Positions 6,907 to 14,885 of a stretch of 64,000 nucleotides of DNA are shown here, piece by piece; within the stretch, counting starts at the first letter, position 1; every line of letters starts with the position of its first letter. A program made the position numbers and the translations under genes. The notes beneath the pieces were generated by a model. It searched no databases, was not told where the DNA came from, and was given only the letters and a program-made list of their open reading frames with translations. The stretch comes from Pseudomonas sp. BCA17. GTDB lineage: Bacteria > Pseudomonadota > Gammaproteobacteria > Pseudomonadales > Pseudomonadaceae. The DNA is taken from positions 868,001 through 932,000 of the forward strand of contig NZ_SGWI01000001.1 in NCBI RefSeq assembly GCF_004519405.1, written 5' to 3'.

Positions 6907-7665
6907 ATGACTGCATCAAACGCATTAACCCACCTAAAACTAACTGAAAAGCACAGAATCGCTTGTCAACGACTTTTGGATTGGTTGCCAACAATTTCAG
7001 AACCTAAAAGCGTTGTTTTTGCTGGCAGTATCATCGCAGGAACAGCAGGACCTTCCAGCGATCTTGACGTCGTCGTGCTTCACTCCAGCGGCTGGCGCCG
7101 TAGAGTTCAACGCTGGTTCAACGGTACTCCTGTAGAAGTTTTTTTCAATTCAGAAGAGTGGCTACGTCATAGCATTGTCGAAGGTGCTGATCAGGCAACA
7201 CCTGTCATGGCTCATATGATCGCAACGGGAAAAATAATATTTGATACAGATGGTCTCATGGAGAACATAGCTGATGCCTCAAAGGAGCTATTGAAGCGAG
7301 GTCCATGCTGGAGCGCTGAAAAACTGCTATATACACGCTACGCAGCAGCAAGTGCAGTAGACGATGCACTAGATATGAGTGACAAGCCAGGCCCTATTTT
7401 TTGGCAGTTACAAGCATTGGCTGTAAACGGATTAGTTAATTATGCCTTCCTTAAGCGAAATATGTATCCTCCGCGACCAAAGCTTCAGCTGTCGGCGTTG
7501 GCTTGCATCGAGCCTGAAGCAACGGACAGCCTTTGCTCTGCGATAACAGATGAAACAATCTCTACGGCAGCTCATTCGCTTAAGGACGCATCCCACAAAA
7601 TCCTCGGAGTGACAGGTTTTTTTGAATGGGACTCGGGACAGGATGACTCACGTCCGAGTAATTAA
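6907..7665 (+). CDS. Stand-alone nucleotidyltransferase-fold protein
   Basis: 252 residues from ATG 6907 (MTASNALTHLKL); the longer frame to 6796 adds non-coding sequence. Residues about 38-57 hold the polymerase-beta nucleotidyltransferase signature GSIIAGTAGPSSDLDVVV (GS, then D-x-D), and the third carboxylate is probably the Glu in TPVEVFF. The C-terminal 130 residues are mainly helical (YAAASAVDDALDM, FWQLQALAVNGLVNYAFLK), like the helical partner domain of aminoglycoside nucleotidyltransferases and MNT antitoxins. Substrate unknown: it could modify a small molecule, an RNA or a protein. No HEPN gene is adjacent. Lower GC than the core genes suggests transfer. Confidence 0.75.
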   Translation: MTASNALTHLKLTEKHRIACQRLLDWLPTISEPKSVVFAGSIIAGTAGPSSDLDVVVLHSSGWRRRVQRWFNGTPVEVFFNSEEWLRHSIVEGADQATPVMAHMIATGKIIFDTDGLMENIADASKELLKRGPCWSAEKLLYTRYAAASAVDDALDMSDKPGPIFWQLQALAVNGLVNYAFLKRNMYPPRPKLQLSALACIEPEATDSLCSAITDETISTAAHSLKDASHKILGVTGFFEWDSGQDDSRPSN

Positions 7666-7797
7666 GGCATGAGGCAAATAACCGGGCCAGTGACTTCTTG
7701 AGTTATCCGCGCCACGAAATCGTTATTAGGGCAAACGTGGCACGAGAATTTCATAATCAGAGCTTGGCAGAATTGAAGAGAGACCGGGGGGATGGGG

Positions 7798-8118
7798 TTA
7801 TACCTCCAGATCACTCTCCAACGGTACTCCGTGTTTAATGGTACCGAACCACTCGAATTGGCCGATTGTTTCTAAGGCAGTATTCAAAATATCATCAGCA
7901 ATATCATCGAACTGCTCTACAGAAGGGCAGAGTTCAAAATTGCAACAGCAGCTGTTTGAGTCATAGAACAAGCTGACGACACGGTTTTGTAATTCCTTTT
8001 TGGCGATCGCGACGCAGAAGTTAAGCATCTCGGCAAGCTCGTACGCTTTACCATGGCGGGTACAGATGTCGATCCCGTATGCATTCAAAGAATCAACTGA
8101 AACATTAGGCTCGCGCAT
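7798..8118 (-). CDS. Small immunity-like protein, unknown family
   Basis: 106 residues from ATG 8118, chosen because AGGAG lies 6 nt upstream; the open frame to 8184 has no such site. It is acidic and soluble, with a cysteine cluster (DSNSCCCNFELCP) and an acidic helical end (FDDIADDILNTALETI). Small acidic single-domain proteins next to SUKH genes are often immunity proteins of polymorphic toxin systems. Context (72 nt downstream of a SUKH-type gene, same strand, shared leader sequence) supports that reading, but no toxin gene is in the window. Confidence is for the gene, less for the role. Confidence 0.6.
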   Translation of the reverse strand: MREPNVSVDSLNAYGIDICTRHGKAYELAEMLNFCVAIAKKELQNRVVSLFYDSNSCCCNFELCPSVEQFDDIADDILNTALETIGQFEWFGTIKHGVPLESDLEV

Positions 8119-8128
8119 TTTTACTCCT

Positions 8129-8188
8129 GGCTCCGGCCCATGCCGGTGACAACCGATATACCCCAACCCAAACCAAATTGCCACCGCC
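8129..8188 (-). repeat. Duplicated leader upstream of the 106-residue gene (copy A)
   Basis: GGCTCC, ATGCCGGT, AC, then ATACCCCA and a GCC-rich end occur in the same order here and at 8615-8668. Copy A begins 11 nt upstream of the ATG at 8118. The two copies are roughly three quarters identical by eye, with small gaps. Confidence 0.55.
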
Positions 8189-8190
8189 TG

Positions 8191-8595
8191 TCACGAGGGT
8201 CTAGACCAACTGATTAACTTTGCGAACTCAGAAAACCTGGCAGCTACCGTAAACATGCTCCCTCTCGGATCCACCCCGTCGAAGCGAACTATCGGCCATG
8301 GGGCAGCTCCTCGCAGGTCGAACGCAAACAGCTGCCCACCGCCATCACCGCCGAAAACAAATAAGCCAGATGCTATCTCTTCAAACAGGGCTATCTGTGA
8401 AGCGTCAGAGGCTGTTTCAGCTGGATCAAGGCAAAAGTTGAAGAGAGGGTATGTAAGCGGTCCCTCACCACCATTGCTATATGTGAGCAGTTGGTAGTAT
8501 TCGAAGGGGAGATCTCGAGGCGCTGCAGCACGAAGGGCATTCAGAGCTTCGATAGAGGCTCCCTCATTACCTATCCAGTCTGAGTTGAGTTTCAC
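8191..8595 (-). CDS. SMI1/KNR4 (SUKH) family immunity-like protein
   Basis: 134 residues from a GTG at 8595 (reads VKLNSDWIGNEGASIEAL), preferred because AAAGAGG lies 7 nt upstream; ATG codons at 8622 and 8631 have no ribosome site. SUKH signatures are LPFEYYQLLTYSNGGEGPL near residues 30-48 and later FGGDGGGQLFAFDLRG, the glycine-rich turn with the conserved aromatic and acidic residues. SUKH proteins are mostly immunity proteins that bind nuclease or deaminase toxins. No toxin gene is adjacent, so this is an orphan immunity gene. It begins about 80 nt from the integrase remnant. Confidence 0.8.
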   Translation of the reverse strand: MKLNSDWIGNEGASIEALNALRAAAPRDLPFEYYQLLTYSNGGEGPLTYPLFNFCLDPAETASDASQIALFEEIASGLFVFGGDGGGQLFAFDLRGAAPWPIVRFDGVDPRGSMFTVAARFSEFAKLISWSRPS

Positions 8596-8614
8596 AGATA
8601 CGCCTCTTTGATTC

Positions 8615-8668
8615 GGCTCCATGCCGGTCACCCGTAATACCCCATATCAACGAACCTTGCCAGCCGCC
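8615..8668 (-). repeat. Duplicated leader upstream of the SUKH gene (copy B)
   Basis: The counterpart of 8129-8188, with the same ordered blocks. It begins 20 nt upstream of the GTG start at 8595, just ahead of the ribosome site, and reaches the edge of the integrase remnant. Confidence 0.55.
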
Positions 8669-8671
8669 ATG

Positions 8672-9169
8672 CCGTAGCGTCTTCCGTTCGTATCGGCGGA
8701 CACGCTGTCGATACGGGAGGCAGACGTCGCCAACAAATTTCTGCAGGTGTCCCAGGGCAAGACGTCCGAGGCTGCGAATACGCCTTACCGCTGCCGGCAC
8801 GCTCAATGACCTGGGCTCCCGGGTTGCAAGACTTATCGAGCAGAGACGTTCGCGAGGAATACGCAACCCTTACCTCATAATCACCGAGGACGGCCGGCAG
8901 GTGAAAAAATACATGCTTCGTCTGCGATTAGACGACGCCCGCGACAAAGCGATCGCCATCGGCATCGGCAGAGTGGCTGGCGACGGGGTTCTTGCAACGA
9001 GTATTCGGAGTTTCCGTTCCGTGACATTCGACCAAAAGCCGCAAGCGCGATCCTCAACCTAGGCAACGCCAGTCGTCTGCTCGGGCACCCGGACAAGCGC
9101 ATACCAGAGACGGTTTATCGGCGGGTCGGGAGATCGAAAAGCCAACACGCTGACCGCAATTTGCAATGA
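8672..9169 (+). pseudogene. Decayed tyrosine recombinase (phage integrase), C-terminal part
   Basis: Pieces of one integrase are readable in shifting frames. First comes READVANKFLQVSQGKT (to about 8765), next a +1 shift into LRIRL and then LIEQRRSRGIRNPYLIITED and DDARDKA (to about 8950), then a further shift into EFPFRDIRPKAASAI, SRLLGHPDKRIPETVYRR and a TGA at 9167-9169. The catalytic-domain order matches tyrosine recombinases: the QGKT strand, R-x-x-R in RDIRPKA, H in LLGHPDK, and Y in ETVYRRV. At least two frame disruptions and a missing N-terminus make it inactive. It ends 112 nt from the 3' end of tRNA-Ser, the standard place for an element integrase. Confidence 0.85.
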
Positions 9170-9241
9170 GTTGCGCAAACCAACTGAAATGATGCGGAAA
9201 CGATCAGTAGTTAGGCTGCTTGATTTCTCAACCCCCAGAAA

Positions 9242-9269
9242 CACAAAAGCCCCGCTTTCGCGAGGCTTT
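9242..9269 (-). terminator. Intrinsic terminator after tRNA-Ser
   Basis: On the minus strand the stem AAAGCCTCGC/GCGGGGCTTT (one G-T pair, GAAA loop) is followed by TTTG. It lies 12 nt beyond the CCA end of the tRNA gene. Confidence 0.75.
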
Positions 9270-9280
9270 CGTTTGAATCT

Positions 9281-9371
9281 TGGCGGGAAACCAGGGATTC
9301 GAACCCTGGGAACGCTATTAACGTTCGCCGGTTTTCAAGACCGGTGCATTCAACCACTCTGCCAATTTCCC
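9281..9371 (-). tRNA. tRNA-Ser (anticodon UGA)
   Basis: Read on the minus strand, 91 nt with encoded CCA. The acceptor stem pairs GGGAAAT with GTTTCCC; the discriminator base is G. The anticodon arm is CCGGTC-TTGAAAA-CCGG with anticodon TGA. A long variable arm (GCGAACGTTAATAGCGTTC), typical of class II serine tRNAs, is present, and the T arm is CAGGG-TTCGAAT-CCCTG. It reads UCA and UCG/UCU codons by wobble. Its 3' end faces the integrase remnant, so it is the likely attachment site of the element to its left. Confidence 0.95.
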
Positions 9372-9523
9372 TTTTGCATCACAGGATTATTGTAGCCCTT
9401 CCTGTCTCAGCGGGCGCCATGATACCCGAATGAAACACACTGTCAAACTCTCGCCATAGCTTGTTACAGAGCGTCTGTTATGATCTTTGCGACTGAACGT
9501 TTCAAAACTGAAGGAGTGTCGCC

Positions 9524-10195
9524 ATGCGCGAACAGAATTACGCAGTGAATGGTAACGCGCAGGCTGAGCAGCTTGAAGTCAGCCGCGTGTTGCGCAACAC
9601 CTACGGCTTGCTCGCCCTGACCCTCGCATTCAGCGGCGTGATGGCGTACGTGGCGCAGCAGATGCGTGTTGGTTATCCAAATATCTTTGTCGTACTGATC
9701 GGCTTCTATGGCCTGTTCTTCCTGACCAACAAGCTGCGTGACTCGGCATGGGGCCTGGTTTCTGCGTTTGCCTTGACCGGTTTCATGGGCTTTATCCTCG
9801 GCCCGATCCTGAACCGTTACCTCGGCATAGCCGGCGGCGCTGAAGTGGTCAGCTCGGCATTTGCCATGACGGCTCTGGTATTTGGTGGCCTGTCGGCCTA
9901 TGTGCTGATCAGCCGCAAGGACATGAGCTTCCTGGGTGGTTTCATTACCGCGGGCTTCTTCGTGCTGCTGGCGGCCGTGGTAGCGGGCATGTTCTTCCAG
10001 ATCAGCGGTTTGCAACTGGCGATCAGCGCGGGCTTTGTGCTGTTCTCCTCCGTGTGCATCCTGTTCCAGACCAGCGCCATCATCCACGGCGGTGAGCGTA
10101 ACTACATCATGGCGACCATCAGCCTGTATGTATCGATCTACAACCTGTTCATCAGCCTGTTGCAGATCTTCGGCATCATGGGCCGTGATGACTGA
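9524..10195 (+). CDS. yccA: Bax inhibitor-1 family membrane protein YccA
   Basis: 223 residues, the usual length, with seven hydrophobic segments from about residue 26 to 216 and a charged cytoplasmic N-terminus. The pattern AQMRVGYP, FGGLSAYVLISRKDMSFLGG and the acidic end GRDD fit YccA of the BI-1/UPF0005 family. In E. coli YccA binds and modulates the membrane protease FtsH; a similar role is expected. AAGGAG lies 7 nt upstream of the ATG. It is the first core gene to the right of the tRNA and ends at a shared terminator. Confidence 0.9.
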   Translation: MREQNYAVNGNAQAEQLEVSRVLRNTYGLLALTLAFSGVMAYVAQQMRVGYPNIFVVLIGFYGLFFLTNKLRDSAWGLVSAFALTGFMGFILGPILNRYLGIAGGAEVVSSAFAMTALVFGGLSAYVLISRKDMSFLGGFITAGFFVLLAAVVAGMFFQISGLQLAISAGFVLFSSVCILFQTSAIIHGGERNYIMATISLYVSIYNLFISLLQIFGIMGRDD

Positions 10196-10213
10196 TTGCT
10201 AGCACCCAAAAAA

Positions 10214-10245
10214 ATGCCCCGTATCGCAAGATACGGGGCATTTTT
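10214..10245. terminator. Bidirectional terminator between yccA and murB
   Basis: A 12-bp stem ATGCCCCGTATC/GATACGGGGCAT with a GCAA loop, flanked by an A-tract and a T-tract, lies between two convergent genes, so it can end transcription from both sides. Confidence 0.9.
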
Positions 10246-10255
10246 GTTTCAGGGC

Positions 10256-11275
10256 TCAATACTGGTTGGGTTCCATCTCCAGGTCGACCTTGAAGCGTTC
10301 AGCGATATCGCGCTGAATACGCCGTGCCAGGCTTGCAATGTCGTGCCCGGTGGCGGTGCCATAGTTGACCAGCACCAACGCCTGCATTTTATGCACGCCC
10401 GCGTCGCCCTCCCGAAAGCCCTTCCAGCCGGCCTTATCGATCAGCCAGCCGGCAGCAAGCTTCATCTGCCCATCTGCCTGAGGGTATGCCACAAGATCCG
10501 GGTACTGCGCCTGTAGCTCTGCGGCCAATGCCTGGGACACCAGCGGGTTCTTGAAAAAGCTGCCGGCGTTGCCAAGTACCGCCGGGTCGGGCAGCTTCTC
10601 GCGGCGAATGCTGCAGATCGCCCGGCTGACGTCACTGGGTGTCGCCTCAATGATCCCCTGCCCGGCCAAGCGCTGTTGCACCGGGCCGTAGTCGAGTTTC
10701 AGGTGAGAGGTTCGGCTCAGGGCAAAGCGCACCCGCAAAATCAGCCAGCGCCCGGTCTCGTGCTTGAACAGGCTGTCGCGGTAAGAGAAGTTGCACTCCT
10801 CCAGACTGAACTCCCGCAGCTCGCCGGTATGACGATCCAGGGCCGTCAGGCCGGCAAAGACGTCCTTGATCTCTACACCGTAGGCACCGATGTTCTGCAT
10901 CGGGGCAGCACCGACGGTCCCGGGGATCAGGCTGAGATTTTCCAGGCCGCAAAAACCATGTTCCAGGGTCCACAGCACAAAGGGGTGCCAGGCCTCCCCG
11001 GCCTCAGCTTCCACGACCACACGCTCACCGTCATCGCGCAATACCCGGATACCCTGGGTCGCCATACGCAGCACCAAGGCGGGAATATCCTGGGTCAACA
11101 GCAAGTTGCTGCCGCCACCGATCACCAGCAGCGGCACCGCTTGCGCGGCGGCATAGGCCAGCGCATCACGGACATCCGCATTGCTGCGGGCCTCGGCGAA
11201 CAGCTGGGCACGCACATCAATGCCAAAGCTGTTGAATGGCTTGAGCGACACCTGCGCAAGCACTTGCAAGGTCAT
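10256..11275 (-). CDS. murB: UDP-N-acetylenolpyruvoylglucosamine reductase MurB
   Basis: 339 residues. Second committed step of peptidoglycan synthesis: NADPH-dependent reduction of UDP-GlcNAc-enolpyruvate to UDP-MurNAc, using FAD in the cytoplasm. The FAD domain shows VIGGGSNLLLTQDI and GLENLSLIPGTVGAAPMQNI, and the type I enzyme's extra loop includes YRDSLFK. The Ser of GNAGSFFKNP is the proton donor, and the C-terminal Glu is in the QRDIAERFKVDLE region. The start overlaps the stop of the upstream phosphatase gene by 4 nt, so the two are translationally coupled. Last gene of the lpxK-kdsB envelope operon. Confidence 0.97.
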   Translation of the reverse strand: MTLQVLAQVSLKPFNSFGIDVRAQLFAEARSNADVRDALAYAAAQAVPLLVIGGGSNLLLTQDIPALVLRMATQGIRVLRDDGERVVVEAEAGEAWHPFVLWTLEHGFCGLENLSLIPGTVGAAPMQNIGAYGVEIKDVFAGLTALDRHTGELREFSLEECNFSYRDSLFKHETGRWLILRVRFALSRTSHLKLDYGPVQQRLAGQGIIEATPSDVSRAICSIRREKLPDPAVLGNAGSFFKNPLVSQALAAELQAQYPDLVAYPQADGQMKLAAGWLIDKAGWKGFREGDAGVHKMQALVLVNYGTATGHDIASLARRIQRDIAERFKVDLEMEPNQY

Positions 11276-11736
11276 AACCGCCCCTTCAATTCAATTACCA
11301 ATAAATCGCAGGCTCGCTCGATCAGGTCCAGGACCCGCTCAAAACCTTGTTCGCCTTCGTAGTAAGGGTCCGGCACCTCATCGACCTCGGCGTCATACCG
11401 GCGCAGGAACAAGTCCAGCTCGGCCTTGCCCTGACCCGAGTGCAACACTTTCAGGTTGCGCAGGTTGCTGTGGTCCATGGCCAGGATCAGGTCGTAGCGC
11501 GCGAAGTCGGCGCGTGACACCTGTTGCGCACGCTGGCCCGACAAGTCATAGCCGCGCGCCAATGCCGCACGCTGGCTACGCTGGTCAGGTGGATTGCCCA
11601 CATGCCATTGGCCAGTACCGGCCGACGCCACCTCAACCTGGCCCGCCAACCCCGCTTCGCGCAATTTGTGGCGCAGTACGCCCTCGGCGGTCGGCGAGCG
11701 GCAGATATTGCCCAGGCAGACAAACAGAACCTCCAT
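11272..11736 (-). CDS. Low-molecular-weight protein-tyrosine phosphatase
   Basis: 154 residues, family length. The phosphate-binding loop VCLGNICRSP (C-x5-R) is at residues 6-15, and the general-acid Asp is in VPDPYYEG near residue 127. This class dephosphorylates tyrosine on proteins such as BY-kinases that control exopolysaccharide export. Here no BY-kinase is adjacent; the gene sits between kdsB and murB, so its substrate is not shown by context. It overlaps murB by 4 nt and touches kdsB by one base. Confidence 0.93.
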   Translation of the reverse strand: MEVLFVCLGNICRSPTAEGVLRHKLREAGLAGQVEVASAGTGQWHVGNPPDQRSQRAALARGYDLSGQRAQQVSRADFARYDLILAMDHSNLRNLKVLHSGQGKAELDLFLRRYDAEVDEVPDPYYEGEQGFERVLDLIERACDLLVIELKGRL

Positions 11737-12500
11737 CAGGCCCCCAGCAGGCGACGGACGCGCTCAAGGTCTTCAGGCGTATCAACACCGGCAGGCGGTG
11801 CTTCCAGGGCATCGCCCACATGGATGCGCACGCCATGCCACAGAGCGCGCAATTGCTCCAGGGATTCGGTATTTTCCAACCAGCACGGGCCCCAGCTGAC
11901 GAAGTCATGCAGGAAACCGGCACGGTAAGCGTAAATGCCGATGTGGCGACGGTACGGCACGCCCTCCGGCAATACTTCGGGGTTCCTGGCGAAGGCGTCG
12001 CGAGCCCACGGCAAGGTCGAACGGCTGAAAGTCAATGCCAGGCCATTGATATCGCTGACCACCTTCACCACGTTCGGATTGAACAGGGTGTCGATGTCTT
12101 CAATGGGTTCGGCAAGGGTGGCCATGCGTGCTTCGCCATGGGCCGCCAGGTTGGCCGCCACCTGGTCGATCACACTGGGCGGGATCAACGGCTCATCACC
12201 TTGCACGTTGACCACGATGGCGTCGGGCGCAAGGCCAAGCTGCGTGGCGACTTCGGCCAGGCGGTCGGTGCCGGAATTATGGTCTTCGCGGGTCAACACC
12301 GCTTCAGCGCCAAAGCCCTGGCAGGCCGCGATGATACGCGGGTCATCGGTGGCCACCACCACGCGCTCGGCACTGCTTTTACTGGCCTGCTCCCACACCA
12401 GCTGGATCATCGGTTTGTTGCCGATCATTTGCAGCGGTTTGCCCGGCAGACGGGTCGATGCGTAACGCGAAGGAATGACAACGGTAAAGGCGGTGGTCAT
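11736..12500 (-). CDS. kdsB: 3-deoxy-manno-octulosonate cytidylyltransferase KdsB
   Basis: 254 residues. Activates Kdo as CMP-Kdo for attachment to lipid A. Family motifs: [16 protein letters not shown] at the N-terminus (nucleotide-binding), [19 protein letters not shown] with the metal-binding Asp, and [10 protein letters not shown] in the sugar-binding half. It overlaps the upstream Trm112-like gene by 4 nt. Its neighbours lpxK and the ExbBD pair place it in a lipopolysaccharide and envelope operon. Confidence 0.97.
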   Translation of the reverse strand: MTTAFTVVIPSRYASTRLPGKPLQMIGNKPMIQLVWEQASKSSAERVVVATDDPRIIAACQGFGAEAVLTREDHNSGTDRLAEVATQLGLAPDAIVVNVQGDEPLIPPSVIDQVAANLAAHGEARMATLAEPIEDIDTLFNPNVVKVVSDINGLALTFSRSTLPWARDAFARNPEVLPEGVPYRRHIGIYAYRAGFLHDFVSWGPCWLENTESLEQLRALWHGVRIHVGDALEAPPAGVDTPEDLERVRRLLGA

Positions 12501-12682
12501 TTATCCAGGCGCTCATCGGTCGTCAGGGTGCGGGCTTCGCTTTCCAGCATCACGGGGATGCCGTCACGGATCGGATAGGCCAGGCCAGCACCTTTGCTGA
12601 TCAGCTCGGTTTTATCGGCGCTGAGCTTGAGCGGGCCTTTGCAGATAGGGCAAGCGAGGATGTCGAGCAATTTGGTGTCCAT
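12497..12682 (-). CDS. Trm112/YcaR family zinc-ribbon-like peptide
   Basis: 61 residues: [20 protein letters not shown] carries the CPIC pair typical of this family, followed by the conserved end [14 protein letters not shown]. In gammaproteobacteria it is encoded between lpxK and kdsB. Eukaryotic Trm112 activates methyltransferases; the bacterial role is not settled. Only one CxxC pair is visible, so it may not hold zinc alone. Overlaps kdsB by 4 nt. Confidence 0.9.
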   Translation of the reverse strand: MDTKLLDILACPICKGPLKLSADKTELISKGAGLAYPIRDGIPVMLESEARTLTTDERLDK

Positions 12683-12706
12683 GAGTGTTTCCTGGCAAGA
12701 AGCGTT

Positions 12707-13717
12707 TTAAGGCAAAAGACGGGCAGGCAGCAGGCGCATCAGCTGTGTGTCGAACCAGGCGACAAACGCCGGCGACGGCACCGCATCCACCGCAAGGTAC
12801 CACCAGTCGGGCTGGGCAAAGGCGCGGCACTTCACCGCGTCTTTCTCGGTCATGACCAGTGGCAATGACGGCGTAAAACTCAAGACCTCGGCGTTGTAGG
12901 ACGCGTGGTCGGCAAATGCATGGGGTATCGGCTGCCAGTGTAGCGTTTCAAGGGTATTGAAGAAACGTTGCGGGTTGCCGATACCGGCGACCGCGTGCAC
13001 CGCCTGGCCCATCGAAAAATAATCGAGCGGCTGGCGCTCACCGGTACTCAGGTTGATCAACGCCGTGGGCACCAGACGGAAGGCAAAGCCGTCCTCACGG
13101 TCCGCCACGGCGCCGTTGTAAAGCAGCGCATCCACGCTCTGCAAACGCTCCACCGGCTCCCGTAGTGGCCCGGCGGGCAGGCAACGGCGGTTGCCAAGTC
13201 CCCGTGCGGCGTCGATCAACACCAGCTCCAGGTCGCGGGCCAGGCGGTAATGTTGCATGCCATCGTCTGAAAGGATCAGGTCCAGGGTTTCACTGGACAA
13301 CAGTGCTTTAACGGCGCGACTGCGGTCAGGGTCGATCATCAATGGGACGCCGCAACGCTGCACGATCAGCAAAGGCTCGTCACCCGCCACCTCGGCGCTG
13401 TGGCTGGCCTCTACCCGCCAAGGCAGTTGCGGCGGCCTGGCACCGTATCCACGGCTGACGACGCCTACGCGCAAACCACTGCGTCGGCAATGCTCAATCA
13501 GCCACAGAATCAACGGTGTCTTGCCCGTGCCACCCACGGTGATATTACCGACCACCACCACCGGCACCGGGGACTGATAGATCTCGCCCTCACCCGCCAG
13601 GAACCGTGCACGCTTGCGCTGCACCACCCGGCGATACAAAGACTCCAGCGGCCGCAGCAGCGCGAGAGCCGGATGGCCTTCATACCAGGCCTTGAGCAAT
13701 CGATCGGACATGGGCAT
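12707..13717 (-). CDS. lpxK: Tetraacyldisaccharide 4'-kinase LpxK
   Basis: 336 residues. Phosphorylates the lipid A precursor at the 4' position at the inner membrane. Walker A is [13 protein letters not shown] near residue 56; the catalytic and nucleotide residues follow in [16 protein letters not shown]. The hydrophobic N-terminal helix ([17 protein letters not shown]) is the membrane-binding segment. The start at 13717 overlaps the exbD-type stop in a TGATG-like junction and aligns with the usual LpxK N-terminus; an ATG two codons later is possible. Confidence 0.96.
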   Translation of the reverse strand: MPMSDRLLKAWYEGHPALALLRPLESLYRRVVQRKRARFLAGEGEIYQSPVPVVVVGNITVGGTGKTPLILWLIEHCRRSGLRVGVVSRGYGARPPQLPWRVEASHSAEVAGDEPLLIVQRCGVPLMIDPDRSRAVKALLSSETLDLILSDDGMQHYRLARDLELVLIDAARGLGNRRCLPAGPLREPVERLQSVDALLYNGAVADREDGFAFRLVPTALINLSTGERQPLDYFSMGQAVHAVAGIGNPQRFFNTLETLHWQPIPHAFADHASYNAEVLSFTPSLPLVMTEKDAVKCRAFAQPDWWYLAVDAVPSPAFVAWFDTQLMRLLPARLLP

Positions 13718-14145
13718 CAGGGTGCGCTCGCGGCCTCGACGGTGGACATGCGCAAATGGCTGAAGCCAAGTTTGCCGGCAGCATCCATCGCGGTGATCAC
13801 CGCCTGGTGCTGGGTCTTGCCATCGGCACTGATCGACAGCGGCATCTTGGTGTCGCCACCGGACTCCTTCTGCAAGGCGTCCATCAGGCTGTTGAGGTCG
13901 TTCTTTTCCAGCAATTGGTTATTCACCGAAAACACCCCATCGGCACTGATGGCGATATCCAGTTGCTTGACCTGCTGATCTTCGGCCGGCGAGCCGCTGA
14001 CCGCTTCCGGCAGATCAACCCGCAGCTCGGTCTGCCGGGTGAAGGTGGTGGTGACGACAAAAAACAGCAGCAGGATAAACACCACGTCGATCAGCGACGC
14101 GAGGTTGATATCGACATTTTCCCGTTGCTTGCGGCGAAATTTCAC
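13717..14145 (-). CDS. ExbD/TolR family energy transducer
   Basis: 142 residues: short cytoplasmic start ([20 protein letters not shown]), one membrane helix ([15 protein letters not shown]) with the essential Asp in [10 protein letters not shown], and a periplasmic domain of about 100 residues. ExbD/TolR proteins use proton flow through the ExbB/TolQ channel to drive outer-membrane processes. The partner is encoded directly upstream with a 4-nt overlap. Position next to lpxK and comEC matches the second exbBD-type pair of Pseudomonas, whose transport target is unknown. Confidence 0.93.
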   Translation of the reverse strand: MKFRRKQRENVDINLASLIDVVFILLLFFVVTTTFTRQTELRVDLPEAVSGSPAEDQQVKQLDIAISADGVFSVNNQLLEKNDLNSLMDALQKESGGDTKMPLSISADGKTQHQAVITAMDAAGKLGFSHLRMSTVEAASAP

Positions 14146-14777
14146 GCTTTGCCCTCGACCAGGTCCACATCGCGATCGCCCTGCACCACTTCCACCAGCT
14201 TGATGGCTTCCTGCTCCATGCCAACCACCAGTTCATCTATGCGGCGCTGCAGGAAGCGATGGAAGAACACCGATGGAATACCGACCATCAGGCCCGCTGC
14301 CGTGGTGATCAAAGCCTTGGAGATGCCCCCGGCCAGAACCGCGGCGTTGGTGGTCATACCCGAGCCCATGAACGAGCTGAAGATATCGATCATGCCCAGC
14401 ACCGTCCCCAGCAAGCCGAGCAACGGGGCCATCGCGGCAATGGTACCGAGGGCATTGATGTAGCGTTCCAGCTCATGAATGACCCGGGCAGCAGCCTCTT
14501 CGATGCACTCTTTCATGATCTCGCGACCATGCTTGGAGTTGGCCAGGCCGGCGGCGAGGATTTCCCCCAGGGGTGAGTTGGCGCGCAGCTCCTTGAGCTT
14601 TTCCTTGTCGAGTTGCTTATTCTTGATCCAGCCCCAGACCTGCCCCAGCAAGTGCTCGGGGGTGACGCGGCTGGCGCGCAGGGTCCACAGGCGCTCGGCA
14701 ACAATGCCGAGTGCGGCGATGGAGCTGAGGATGATCGGCAACATCATCCAGCCACCGGATTTGACCAATTCCCACAC
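14142..14777 (-). CDS. MotA/TolQ/ExbB family proton channel protein
   Basis: 211 residues from the GTG at 14777, preferred over a GTG at 14807 because GAGGGG lies 9 nt upstream and the protein then begins at WELVKSGGW, as in the family. Three membrane segments: about residues 8-30, 105-130 and 150-172. The conserved pore region reads LGTIAAMAPLLGLLGTVLGM and later AGGISKALITTAAGLMVGIP. Works with the ExbD-type protein encoded next to it as a proton-driven motor in the inner membrane. First gene of the envelope operon that runs down to murB. Confidence 0.93.
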   Translation of the reverse strand: MWELVKSGGWMMLPIILSSIAALGIVAERLWTLRASRVTPEHLLGQVWGWIKNKQLDKEKLKELRANSPLGEILAAGLANSKHGREIMKECIEEAAARVIHELERYINALGTIAAMAPLLGLLGTVLGMIDIFSSFMGSGMTTNAAVLAGGISKALITTAAGLMVGIPSVFFHRFLQRRIDELVVGMEQEAIKLVEVVQGDRDVDLVEGKA

Positions 14778-14885
14778 AGTGAATGTCCCCTCGAAAAAGT
14801 GCGCCACTTTATCATATAGGTTCGGCGGCGGGGTTCGTCGACCATAGACCCGCCCGTCGCAGGCACCCGCCTTTATAACGCTGGA

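Noticed and set aside
9461..9484. TTGTTA and TATGAT as the yccA promoter
   Set aside because: The spacer is only 12 nt, too short for a sigma-70 pair; TATGAT alone may be a -10 element.
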